Part shown: positions 51,557-60,127 of the stretch, piece after piece | Layout: each line of letters starts with the position of its first letter | How positions within the stretch are numbered: position 1 is the stretch's first letter | Assembly (NCBI GenBank): GCA_016722445.1 | Contig: JADKIZ010000041.1 | Location: 1 to 64,000, forward strand | Direction: 5' to 3' | DNA length: 64,000 nt | Origin: Flavobacteriales bacterium | GTDB taxonomy: Bacteria > Bacteroidota > Bacteroidia > Flavobacteriales_D > Sanyastnellaceae | Translations under genes and position numbers: made by a program | The notes under the pieces: generated by a model | What the model saw: the letters and a program-made list of their open reading frames with translations, nothing else | Told to the model about the DNA's origin: nothing | Databases searched by the model: none

Positions 51557-51638
51557 AGTCGCGATTGGGTAGAATAGGGTTGCTTGGGTAGAAAAGTTAA
51601 TGGACAATGATGGGTTCAAGGGCAATATCTGCATTTTT

Positions 51639-51668
51639 TTTGTGAAACCTCCGCCACAGCTATTTTTG
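51639..51668 (+). promoter_or_regulatory. Promoter of the thioredoxin-like T9SS gene
   Basis: TTTG (51639-51642) and TATTTTTG (51661-51668) are spaced by 18 bases and match the Bacteroidetes -33/-7 consensus. The ATG follows 15 bases later. Confidence 0.65.
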
Positions 51669-51682
51669 AAAAAAACTCTTGA

Positions 51683-53314
51683 ATGAAAGTCCTTTCCCTA
51701 CTTGTATTGTCTTGCCTCGCTATCACTCAGCATATACACGCTCAGTTACCCGATGGTGCTGTTGCTCCAGATTTTACCCTGACTGATATCAATGGAGTGT
51801 CTTTCGACTTGTACGATGATGCCGTAAGCCAAGGGAAATTCGTAGTCATCGATTTTTTTGCGACGTGGTGTGAGCCATGCTGGGATGGTTTCAATATGGG
51901 AACAATGGAAGGCATGCAACAGTGGTATGCTGAAGGCGGCATTTGCGATAGTGATGTCATCGTAATCGGCATCGAATCGGATACACAAACCAGTCTGGCG
52001 GATATGCATGGTACAGGTTCTAACACCCAGGGCGACTATGTGAGCCTAGCGTCTTATCCGTTATTCAATCCATCTAACCTTGATGTTCCGAATTTGTACG
52101 ATGTCAATGAGTTTCCAACCTATTATGTGATTTGTCCGAATGGCCTCATTTACCATCAACCTTTCTTCGCTCCTGGAGCACTCAATCTTGCTGCTGAAAG
52201 TTGTGCCTTAGCAAATGATGTGGAGGTGAGTTATGCCGTGGATTCTGATTGTGGTAGCAATACTTACACAGCCCAAATCATCTTCAGCAATGTCAATATC
52301 AATACCCTCAACAGTTTTGAGGTGGTATATTCTTTTAATGGCGGACCTGAAGAGCTTTATACTTGGAGTGGAAGTCTGGCCATGGGCATGGAATCAACTT
52401 TTCAGTTACCCACACATGTTTTCAGCAATGGCAATCATACTTTGAGCTATCGCCTGCAAAATCCTAATGGACAAACTGATGAAAACAACATCAACAATTG
52501 CGCTGCTGCCATTTTCACTATAAACGATATTGAATCATTCACAGGAATGGATGAAAGTTTTAGTGACGGTGCACTTCCGGAAGATACTTGGGCATTTATT
52601 GGTTTTATGGACGATCTCAATTGGGAGTATAGTAATGTTCATGGTGGGTGTATTCTGGTTCCTTGTTATGAACCCTTTGAAACCATCAATTATAATATTT
52701 ATGGTTGGTCGCCCCATGTGAGCCTCTCTGGAACAGATCAGGCTTTTCTTCAATTCGATTATGCCTATGCGCAATTTCCGGGAATTGAAGATGGATTGAC
52801 CTTCGAAATCAATTCGGCTTGTCTGGATCTGATGGTCTTTGAAAAATATGGTGCTGATCTCGCAACCGCGCCGCCTACTACTGAGAGTTTTGTGCCACAA
52901 GACGATGAATGGTCAACATTCTGCTATGATTTAAGTGCATTCATTGGTACGGAAATTTATTTGTGGTTTGAAGCGGATTATGAATTTGGAAATAATATAT
53001 ACATCGACAATGTTCGGATCACTCAAAATGATTGCACAGTGAGTTTGGATGAATTTGGAATGACTTCAACCATGGCTGTTTATCCCAATCCTGCCAAAGA
53101 ACGTGTTTATGTTCAACTATCGAAAACCACCTCATTGCCGGAATCGGTGCGAATCATCAATCAACTTGGACAGGTGTGCGGTGAAGTTACAGGTCAAGAA
53201 ATTTTAGCTTCACTCATGGAAATAAACACTGCTGATTTGAATGCTGGTCTGTATTGGATTGTTGCAACCTATGCAGACCATGTGGAGAGCAAATCCATGG
53301 AAGTGGTGAAATGA
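51683..53314 (+). CDS. T9SS-exported thioredoxin-fold protein
   Basis: A protein of 543 residues with a signal peptide (ends ITQHIHAQ). A TlpA/AhpC-like thioredoxin domain spans about residues 24-165, with the redox pair CEPC in FFATWCEPCWDGFN and the cis-Pro loop FPTYYVICPNG. A central beta region (about 170-450) resembles choice-of-anchor/MAM-like domains (WEYSNVHGGCILVP, IYLWFEADYEFGNNIYIDN). The type A sorting domain ends the protein: VYPNPAKERVYVQL and LNAGLYWIVATY. It is a secreted oxidoreductase-like protein. The CxxC is intact, and the partner is unknown. Confidence 0.88.
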   Translation: MKVLSLLVLSCLAITQHIHAQLPDGAVAPDFTLTDINGVSFDLYDDAVSQGKFVVIDFFATWCEPCWDGFNMGTMEGMQQWYAEGGICDSDVIVIGIESDTQTSLADMHGTGSNTQGDYVSLASYPLFNPSNLDVPNLYDVNEFPTYYVICPNGLIYHQPFFAPGALNLAAESCALANDVEVSYAVDSDCGSNTYTAQIIFSNVNINTLNSFEVVYSFNGGPEELYTWSGSLAMGMESTFQLPTHVFSNGNHTLSYRLQNPNGQTDENNINNCAAAIFTINDIESFTGMDESFSDGALPEDTWAFIGFMDDLNWEYSNVHGGCILVPCYEPFETINYNIYGWSPHVSLSGTDQAFLQFDYAYAQFPGIEDGLTFEINSACLDLMVFEKYGADLATAPPTTESFVPQDDEWSTFCYDLSAFIGTEIYLWFEADYEFGNNIYIDNVRITQNDCTVSLDEFGMTSTMAVYPNPAKERVYVQLSKTTSLPESVRIINQLGQVCGEVTGQEILASLMEINTADLNAGLYWIVATYADHVESKSMEVVK

Positions 53315-53367
53315 ATTTAGAACCCTGATTGGGAAGTGATGAAAGACGGTCATATCACCAATGAGAG

Positions 53368-54024
53368 ATGAAGCTAACTCCAGAAGAATTGTCAGCACAG
53401 CAGTTTGTCCTCATGGATCAACTGGATCATGACGACATCGTACCTTTCATTCAGCAAAATTTGAAAAAATGGACAAGCTACGCGGTCATATACTTTATCG
53501 CGAACATGCTTTCATTTGGGTTAGCTGGTTTTCTGCTGGTGCGAGGTTGGAAGCATCCTGAATATTCGATTGCTTCGGATATTGGTTCTTTTATTACTGG
53601 ATTGACACTTGCTTTTTTGTTGTTGCCTTTCCATGAGTATATTCATGTACTGGCATATCGAAGCCAGGGGGCAAAACAAACTTCATATGCGGCAAATCTG
53701 AGGAAATTCTATTTCATGGCATTGGCCGATCGGTTTGTAGCCAACAAAAAAGAATTCACGATTGTGGCTCTTGCGCCTTTTGTGTCCATCACTGCTATGT
53801 TATTGATTTTATTCTTCGTGCTGAATCCTTCCTGGCAACCAACTGTCGTTGGCACATTGTTGTTACACACTGCCATGTGTTCCGGTGATTTTGGTTTGTT
53901 ATGTTATTTAGAAATTCATCGAGACAAAGAAATAGTTACCTACGATGATGTACCGGCGAAAATGACATATTTTTTTGGAAGACCTGTGAAGAGTTTAACC
54001 CAGATTCCAAGAATTTCGACGTGA
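53368..54024 (+). CDS. DUF3267-family membrane metalloprotease-like protein
   Basis: A protein of 218 residues with four to five hydrophobic segments: AVIYFIANMLSFGLAGFLLV, then GSFITGLTLAFLLLPF, later FVSITAMLLILFFVL and a further helix near 165-180. The zinc-binding HExxH appears as FHEYIHVLAYRSQGAK after the second helix (about residue 89), as in DUF3267. These proteins are thought to be intramembrane or membrane-bound zinc peptidases like the site-2 class, but no substrate is proven. It is separated from the T9SS gene by 53 bases, on the same strand. Confidence 0.8.
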   Translation: MKLTPEELSAQQFVLMDQLDHDDIVPFIQQNLKKWTSYAVIYFIANMLSFGLAGFLLVRGWKHPEYSIASDIGSFITGLTLAFLLLPFHEYIHVLAYRSQGAKQTSYAANLRKFYFMALADRFVANKKEFTIVALAPFVSITAMLLILFFVLNPSWQPTVVGTLLLHTAMCSGDFGLLCYLEIHRDKEIVTYDDVPAKMTYFFGRPVKSLTQIPRIST

Positions 54025-54153
54025 TAGAATAGTCCAATTAAGATGCTTCTGACGCTCTGAAAATGAATACAAAAAAACAAGTTGGATAGAATTTTCTTTG
54101 TTTCTAATTGAAGTATCTGACGCGAATGGTGAAACTACTTCTGACGACATGTA

Positions 54154-54543
54154 TCACATCCCTTGTGGTTGAATGACACTGTTTCTGTTGCCTTCAGTAT
54201 CTACAAATGAAACATAAATGCCAAAACCTGGAATGGGCATGGGATCTCCCAATACTGTACCACCTTCTTGTTTTATTTTTTGAATGGTTTCAGTGATGTC
54301 TTCTACACCAATGACTATAGAAGGATATTGCATCGGCCAGTCAGGCTTCACAGGAAAAAATCCACCGTCGATACTGCCTGCAGGAAAGCCAGGTTTGACA
54401 TCTGTGATGGCTGTCTTCGCCAGAATGTATGCGTCTGATTCTTCGCCAAGTGCCGTGAGCTGCCAGCCAAAACATGCAGCGTAAAATTGAGATATTCTCT
54501 TTGCATCTCGATAAGGAAGTTCAAAATGTACGACTGGATTCAT
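54154..54543 (-). CDS. VOC family protein (glyoxalase/bleomycin-resistance-like)
   Basis: A protein of 129 residues with the paired beta-alpha-beta-beta-beta fold of vicinal-oxygen-chelate proteins. It begins PVVHFELPYRDAKRISQFYA, continues CFGWQLTALG and VIGVEDITETIQKIKQEGG, and ends IYVSFVDTEGNRNSVIQPQG. The metal-ligand positions look like His in PVVHFEL and Glu in DTEGN, but the activity of such single-copy VOC proteins is usually unknown. Stand-alone gene. Confidence 0.85.
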   Translation of the reverse strand: MNPVVHFELPYRDAKRISQFYAACFGWQLTALGEESDAYILAKTAITDVKPGFPAGSIDGGFFPVKPDWPMQYPSIVIGVEDITETIQKIKQEGGTVLGDPMPIPGFGIYVSFVDTEGNRNSVIQPQGM

Positions 54544-54780
54544 GGTGTTTGTGTTGTTGTGGTGAATGAGTTTTTCAATTTTCCAATATTACAACCGTAA
54601 TAATAATCTTGAATATGTTGTTTCAAAATATGCGATGTTTTCCCTCACTGGAATTTTCAATACCACTTTTTTGGAGTATTGATCTGCAACATATCCATTG
54701 AATTGTTGGTGATTCACATCTTGAATTGGTGAGATTGTCCTGTGTAAAGCATACCTTTGAATCCAATAGCAAATTCATTG

Positions 54781-55221
54781 ATGAAAAATCTCTTCTTCAT
54801 TCTCCTGATCTGTTTTACACAGCAACTCATGGCTCAACCTCCTGCAGAACCAACTCCGCCGCCGCCACCACCGCCACCTATCGAAGAATTTGACCCCAAT
54901 ACACCGATGATGTTTGCTGAGCAGATGCCTGTTTATCCCGGTGGTGAAGTACAAATGCAATTGGACATCATGAAAAATGCACCTTATCCGAAGGAAGAAT
55001 ATGAAAAGAAAATCAGCTGTACAGTATATGTCAAGTTCGTTGTGGAAAAGGACGGTACGGTGAGTCATGTTGAGGCACTCAGAACTATTCCAAATATTCC
55101 CGCATTCACGAATGTTACGGTGGATGCTGTCAAAAAGCTCAAACCATTTGCTCCTGGAATACATTCTGGTAAACCAGTTCGAATACAAATGACGATACCT
55201 GTAAAATTCGTGACGAAGTAA
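54781..55221 (+). CDS. Secreted TonB C-terminal-domain-like protein
   Basis: A protein of 146 residues from ATG 54781 (MKNLFFILLICFTQQLMAQ), preceded in frame by ATG 54757, which would disrupt the signal. A Pro-rich stretch (EPTPPPPPPPP, about residues 23-33) is followed by a TonB-like C-terminal domain: AEQMPVYPGGEVQMQLDIMK, then CTVYVKFVVEKDGTVSHV, and VRIQMTIPVKFVTK. TonB itself has an inner-membrane anchor, which this protein lacks, so it is a periplasmic or secreted stand-alone TonB_C protein of unknown function. Such proteins are common in Bacteroidetes. Confidence 0.8.
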   Translation: MKNLFFILLICFTQQLMAQPPAEPTPPPPPPPPIEEFDPNTPMMFAEQMPVYPGGEVQMQLDIMKNAPYPKEEYEKKISCTVYVKFVVEKDGTVSHVEALRTIPNIPAFTNVTVDAVKKLKPFAPGIHSGKPVRIQMTIPVKFVTK

Positions 55222-55287
55222 GTCTGATTTTGGTCTAGGTACGCTGGAATGATATCTGTTGAATATTCATGATTCTTCAATGATGAT

Positions 55288-56718
55288 TTATTCTTTCAGT
55301 TTACTGATAACATATGTTATCCATAGATCTTCACTGATTTCATCTCCTATGTAAAAATCCGGAACTATGCCGACATCATCGACGGTGATTTTACCTATGG
55401 TGACATATCTGGAAGTAGAATAGACCAACACGAACTGAGTATCTGGAGATGCTATTGTAGAGACATTGCCAACATCAAATGCACCTTTGGTCTGACGTCC
55501 GAATGTTTTCACTTTCCAACTTTGTTCTAAATCGAAAATGAACTGTTCACCTGCACTTGCAGTGTTTTCATTGATCAACAAGGCAACTTTCTGTGGATTG
55601 GGGTGAACATTTTCGAATTGGATCACTGAGGTAGTTCCTTCAAATATTTTTTCAAATCCGCCTTTGTTGGCTTCAAGTCTTTTTACAAAATCCTCAAAAA
55701 TTGGACGTTCTTCTTCGCTAAGATCCGGATTATTCAGCAAGTCAGTCCATGTCTTATTGTTGATGTCGGATGAATAAAACTCTACCAAATTGCGGTAAAT
55801 GGGATTGGTGTAGATAAAAGGTAAAATGCTCGCATAGGTGCGATCTGAACCTCCTCCGTTATCGCGTATGTCAATGACCAGATATGGGGATTGAAGTATT
55901 CGCTTTTCCCATTCCGCAACCAAAGCTTCGAGTTTTTCTTTATGTTGGAGTTCGAAAGATGGAAGTTTGATGTACACCGTTGCATCGTCGATTTGATAAG
56001 CGAATGGTGAATCTGCATATTTCGCTTTATAGCTCAATTCCTTTGTAGGTTCAAGGATCACTTGCGGTACTTGTTTTTCAAGTGTGAGATCATTTAAGGT
56101 GAGGTATTTGTTTACCTCAAATCGAATTTGATTGATAGCTTGTCGACTGTGATCGCCGAGATAATACACACCGGAATCCATCTTTACCGCCAATTGGATT
56201 TTCACTTCTCCCGGCTTCCAGTCAGGATTTTCGGACTTTAGGATATAACCCACAATCTGATCTTTTACCGCTTTCATGAGAATGGTATAACCTCCAATGG
56301 TCCAAATGCCTTCAACCGATGAGATGGGTTGTTTTGACATAGCAGCTTCCCATTGATGAAGCTGTTTTTCTGTAACCGTAGGTAAGACCCTTGCGGATTC
56401 TGCCGATTGCTCGCTAGGACTCACCGTTTCTGTCGCATAGATTCCGATATGATTCTCCCGGAAATAATGCAACCATTCTGAAAGTACCGTTGCGCATGTA
56501 TTCACATCATTGGATTTTTCGGCCTTTTCAGCAATCAGGTGATTGAGCAGTTCATAACTCTGTTTCCCCTTTTTCTCAAGGGTATAAACATAGCCAGCAT
56601 CGTTTTCTTCAAAGGTTTTCTTCAGCCATTTGAATTGCTCTGAGCATTCACAATGCTGACCAAAAATAAAATAACCAGATAGCGTTAATAGAAGTGCAAG
56701 ACCAGTCCTTTTCATCAC
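55288..56718 (-). CDS. S41-family peptidase (C-terminal processing protease-like)
   Basis: A protein of 476 residues with a signal peptide (ends SGYFIFGQ). An N-terminal helical domain comes first (Cys-containing HCECSEQFKWLKKTFEENDA). The tail-specific protease domain has YLVIDIRDNGGGSDRTYASI, the catalytic Ser in NENTASAGEQFIFDLEQ, and the Lys region FGRQTKGAFDVGNV. A PDZ domain is not obvious. It is presumably periplasmic and cleaves proteins at hydrophobic C-termini; the target is unknown. The -7 box TATATTTG is at 56820-56813, with a short GC hairpin in the leader (56780-56795). Confidence 0.9.
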   Translation of the reverse strand: MMKRTGLALLLTLSGYFIFGQHCECSEQFKWLKKTFEENDAGYVYTLEKKGKQSYELLNHLIAEKAEKSNDVNTCATVLSEWLHYFRENHIGIYATETVSPSEQSAESARVLPTVTEKQLHQWEAAMSKQPISSVEGIWTIGGYTILMKAVKDQIVGYILKSENPDWKPGEVKIQLAVKMDSGVYYLGDHSRQAINQIRFEVNKYLTLNDLTLEKQVPQVILEPTKELSYKAKYADSPFAYQIDDATVYIKLPSFELQHKEKLEALVAEWEKRILQSPYLVIDIRDNGGGSDRTYASILPFIYTNPIYRNLVEFYSSDINNKTWTDLLNNPDLSEEERPIFEDFVKRLEANKGGFEKIFEGTTSVIQFENVHPNPQKVALLINENTASAGEQFIFDLEQSWKVKTFGRQTKGAFDVGNVSTIASPDTQFVLVYSTSRYVTIGKITVDDVGIVPDFYIGDEISEDLWITYVISKLKE

Positions 56719-56812
56719 AATGTCATGAATTAATTTGTATCATAATTTGAGCAGATACCAATAAACAGGTCTTCGAAATTTCCCCGAGAGGGGAAGAGCG
56801 GTCAAATATATA

Positions 56813-56820
56813 ACCTCATA
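56813..56820 (-). promoter_or_regulatory. -7 box of the S41 peptidase gene
   Basis: The minus strand has TATATTTG, an exact TAnnTTTG match, 94 bases before the ATG. A 6-bp hairpin (TTCCCC-GAGA-GGGGAA, 56780-56795) lies in the implied leader. Confidence 0.5.
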
Positions 56821-56868
56821 AGTTCTCGTTTTATTTTGATTTGATCAACTTCTTAAAATTTCAGAATT

Positions 56869-56901
56869 GGATGATGAGTGCTGAGAAAGTACTCATCATC
56901 C
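56869..56901 (-). terminator. Hairpin terminator downstream of the 56917 gene
   Basis: A 14-bp stem (56869-56882 with 56888-56901, one G-T pair) around GAGAA, 16 bases after the stop of the FG-GAP gene. The following minus-strand sequence is only moderately T-rich. Confidence 0.7.
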
Positions 56902-56916
56902 CCGTTTTGATATTAT

Positions 56917-59900
56917 TTATTTTTTCATGAATCGTACCGTTGGTCTGCCATCCAAGAGTATGGTATATATCCCTGTGGCGATATCAGAGCAATCAATCTG
57001 AATACTGTTGGTGCCATTGGTGTTGATTGTCCAATTCACTCTTCCATGGACATCCACCATCGATAAAACGGCATTGGGTTGTGGTATCGAATTAAACTGC
57101 ACATTCAATATGTCATTCACCGGATTAGGATAGAGTAGGAGCGCAGAGCTGACCAATTCATCAACCACATTGTAGACCACCTGCATCTCTTCACTAACAT
57201 CCTCGCATCCGTTTTCATCGGTGATGGCAACACTGTAATTACCAGTAGTTGTGATACTGTAATTCTGCGATGTGGCATTCTGAATGGGATTACCGTTGAG
57301 GTACCATTGATAAGTTGATGCCTCATTCGCTGTGAGCGTGTTTCCATTTGCGGTGAAAGTTGCTTCTGCATTGACGGCGCTCAGTTCCCAGTTTTGACTA
57401 TAAGTACAAAGGCTGTTGGACACACTCATGGTGAGCAATCCACTTGCATCCAAAGTGTGGATATAATCGTTTTGACCGACAAGGGCATCCTCAAAACTCC
57501 ATTCAAGTGATGCTATCCAAACAGCATCGTTGGTGCATTCAATGCTTTCGCCTGCGCATATTGAGGTAGCTGAAATACTTGCTTGTTCCAAATCCAAACA
57601 ATCGTAAATGGTATTCATTTCAGTGTTGGTCACAATAGCTGGATTGAAATCAAAATAAATGGATGCGGTATTGGGTATTTCGGTTCCTGCGTCCAAACCA
57701 ATCACGGGTAGTATTCGATAAGTCACAAAACCATGGCTGCCTGATTCATCTGAAGTGGCATCAGGTAAATTGATGTCGTTGAATTGGAATGTCGCGAGAT
57801 TGTTTTCATCAATCGACAACAGAAAATCATGCGACCAAGCCACAGGTTGCAGCGTGCTTCGCTGGAGTAGATCATTCAAATCGTTTTCAATGCGAACATT
57901 GGATGCAGGAGCATTACCAGTGTTCTGAAAACGAATGGAGTACTCTAATTCAGAACCATCAAGCACGTATCCTGCATCGGTATAGCCGTTGTTTTCTGTA
58001 ATGTCGTTGGGATCGTAGCTGCACGTGATTGGATTAGTAATCGTCTCGGACTGACTGAAACTTGGTAGTCCATTTATATCCATGAGATTAACCGTAATGA
58101 CGTTGGTCGTGAGATTCCCCAAATCAGCGAGGCTTGCTGGAGTTACCATCACAAAAAGGGACATATCCTCCATCGGATTGAGGTTAGTAATATCCCATAT
58201 CAATGTGTTGCCGCTAATGCTTGTAGGCATGGGAGTTGAAGAAACAAAGCTGTGGACCGGATCAATTTCATAAGTGAATTCACCATTTGCGACGATATTA
58301 CCTATGTTCTCAATAAACAGCGAATGTGTAACATTCGCTCCATCGCAAATTCCTGGAGGCGATATCAGGTTGATGGATGCTTCAGAAACCTGCGCCCCAT
58401 CAATGATGAAGGGAATATCAATGGTTAGACTTTCCGATGCAGATATGAAAGTGAAAGAACCAGGGTAAATTCCTGGATTAAAGTAGTCATGCTGATCTGG
58501 AACGTTCAATGTATAAGAACCTGGTGTGATTTCGAGTTGGATTTGATGATTCGTTGTAAAATATTGGGTCAATATGTTCGTCGAATTCGTAATGTCTGCT
58601 TCAAAATCATTGAACGGCAATTCACCAGAATCGTAAATTCCATTGCTATTGTCATCAATAAAACCATTCAGTTGTAATGTAGCGAAATTGTCTATGGAAA
58701 GATTCACGGGAATAATAAAAACGTGCCCTTCGGCCATCACAGCTAGATCCTGATCGCCGTCTTGGTCGTAGTCGAAATGTTGAATTGAAGAGATAAAGTA
58801 GTTTATACCAGTGTCGTAATTGACTTCATTCAATTGGTCCACGTTGGTATATGTGCTCCATATTTCATCATGCATAAAAATGGACAAGTTTCCAGAGGTG
58901 TTTGTACAAATGAATTCCAATTCACTGTCCGCATCGACATTGATTGCACATGCTCCTGGAGCAAGATTTTGATTTGGGTTGAATATGAATGAGTCATAAT
59001 TATAGGTTGGACTAACTGCATCATCAATACCTAGATGCCCATTTGTACCCTTAAGACCTATGAGGTTGAGATCTCCGGAGCCATAAACATCCCCAATATC
59101 ATAAGACATGCATTCTAGTGCTGGATATTGAACAGAACTGTTGCTGTAAGTTGCCGGACCAATAGCCATATAGACAATAATATAATAAAATGGGGCGGAG
59201 AACATCTGACAGCATAGATCATTGAGTCCGTCAGCATTATAATCAATCACCCGCAAATCATATACATTACCAATGAATCCAGTCCCATCGATTGGAAGAA
59301 TAATCAACAATTGAGGCGTTTGAAATACTCCAGACTCATATTCGATCATGTAAATGTTATCACTGTCACTGTATGTCGAGTTATCGCCGAATGTTCCATT
59401 ATGCATGCTCAATATTTCATTGTCACCATCTGAATTTGCATCACCAATTGCTATTCTGTTAAACCAAAAGTTGTAACCCACAGATGCATCTTCAGCAGGA
59501 AGATAAAATACAAGCGTTTCAGGTCCGAAATTGAATGAGCCCAGATTTTCACGGTAGTACATGGAATATCCGGTTGCTGAGTTACTATGTGCTTCTGCAT
59601 AAACAATATCTGGCAGACCATCACCACTTAAATCTCCAAGAGCCCATAAGTGTGCTTGACCAAGGTCAAAAAGAGAATGATTGACGTAACTGTCTGTTCC
59701 GACATTTTCGCATATTGTGAAAACCTGCGCAGTGATCGTTTTATCCCAAAAATCGTAATAGGTTGTAGTCGACCAAGTTTCACCTGTAGCACCATCTGTA
59801 GTGAGGAGATCCGTATCGCCATCATTGTCAAGATCAATGGGATGAATACTCTTTTGCATGGAACCAACATTGGCAATTTCAACAGTTGCTCCAAACTGGG

Positions 59901-59958
59901 CCAACAATACTTGGTGGATGAATAACATACTGGTGATGGTTAGGATAAAATTTCTCAT
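56917..59958 (-). CDS. T9SS-exported FG-GAP/VCBS repeat protein, paralogue 1
   Basis: A protein of 1,013 residues with a signal peptide (ends IHQVLLAQ). FG-GAP/VCBS repeats (about 25-430) carry Ca-binding DxDxDG sites such as IDLDNDGDTDLLTTDG, DGLPDIVYAEAH and DYDQDGDQDLAVMAEG, and probably form a propeller. Next are an SdrD-like unit (GFIDDNSNGIYDSGELPF), a DUF11-like region, a DUF7619-type domain (CSYDPNDITENNGYTDAG), Ig-like segments and a type A sorting domain (LYPNPVNDILNVQF, then DIATGIYTILL). It is a secreted or surface protein. Residues 640-880 are almost identical to paralogue 2 at 60128. No catalytic domain is visible. Confidence 0.9.
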   Translation of the reverse strand: MRNFILTITSMLFIHQVLLAQFGATVEIANVGSMQKSIHPIDLDNDGDTDLLTTDGATGETWSTTTYYDFWDKTITAQVFTICENVGTDSYVNHSLFDLGQAHLWALGDLSGDGLPDIVYAEAHSNSATGYSMYYRENLGSFNFGPETLVFYLPAEDASVGYNFWFNRIAIGDANSDGDNEILSMHNGTFGDNSTYSDSDNIYMIEYESGVFQTPQLLIILPIDGTGFIGNVYDLRVIDYNADGLNDLCCQMFSAPFYYIIVYMAIGPATYSNSSVQYPALECMSYDIGDVYGSGDLNLIGLKGTNGHLGIDDAVSPTYNYDSFIFNPNQNLAPGACAINVDADSELEFICTNTSGNLSIFMHDEIWSTYTNVDQLNEVNYDTGINYFISSIQHFDYDQDGDQDLAVMAEGHVFIIPVNLSIDNFATLQLNGFIDDNSNGIYDSGELPFNDFEADITNSTNILTQYFTTNHQIQLEITPGSYTLNVPDQHDYFNPGIYPGSFTFISASESLTIDIPFIIDGAQVSEASINLISPPGICDGANVTHSLFIENIGNIVANGEFTYEIDPVHSFVSSTPMPTSISGNTLIWDITNLNPMEDMSLFVMVTPASLADLGNLTTNVITVNLMDINGLPSFSQSETITNPITCSYDPNDITENNGYTDAGYVLDGSELEYSIRFQNTGNAPASNVRIENDLNDLLQRSTLQPVAWSHDFLLSIDENNLATFQFNDINLPDATSDESGSHGFVTYRILPVIGLDAGTEIPNTASIYFDFNPAIVTNTEMNTIYDCLDLEQASISATSICAGESIECTNDAVWIASLEWSFEDALVGQNDYIHTLDASGLLTMSVSNSLCTYSQNWELSAVNAEATFTANGNTLTANEASTYQWYLNGNPIQNATSQNYSITTTGNYSVAITDENGCEDVSEEMQVVYNVVDELVSSALLLYPNPVNDILNVQFNSIPQPNAVLSMVDVHGRVNWTINTNGTNSIQIDCSDIATGIYTILLDGRPTVRFMKK
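57302..58020. repeat. Direct repeat copy 1 (about 719 bp) shared by two tandem paralogues
   Basis: This stretch aligns with 60513-61231 at a constant offset of 3,211 bases, with no insertion or deletion that I can see. By eye, most 60-base lines differ at only about one to four positions, while the flanking parts of the two genes are clearly diverged. It covers the DUF7619 and Ig-like part. Confidence 0.8.
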
Positions 59959-60054
59959 AAGTATTTCGAGTTGAGATTTAATTATATCTTGATGATATGC
60001 TTAGATGCCTATTAGTTTCTAAATGCTCAATATTCACCCTTTCCTGGCCAAAAT

Positions 60055-60070
60055 TCATCCAAAAGGATGA
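60055..60070 (-). terminator. Short hairpin terminator downstream of the 60128 gene
   Basis: TCATCC-AAAA-GGATGA at 60055-60070. On the minus strand it is followed by ATTTTGG. A 6-bp stem with a weak T-tract, so only a candidate. Confidence 0.5.
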
Positions 60071-60127
60071 TGTGAAAAACCAGAGAGGACTTGTTCAAAT
60101 TCCATGTCACATTTTGATTCTTCTTTT

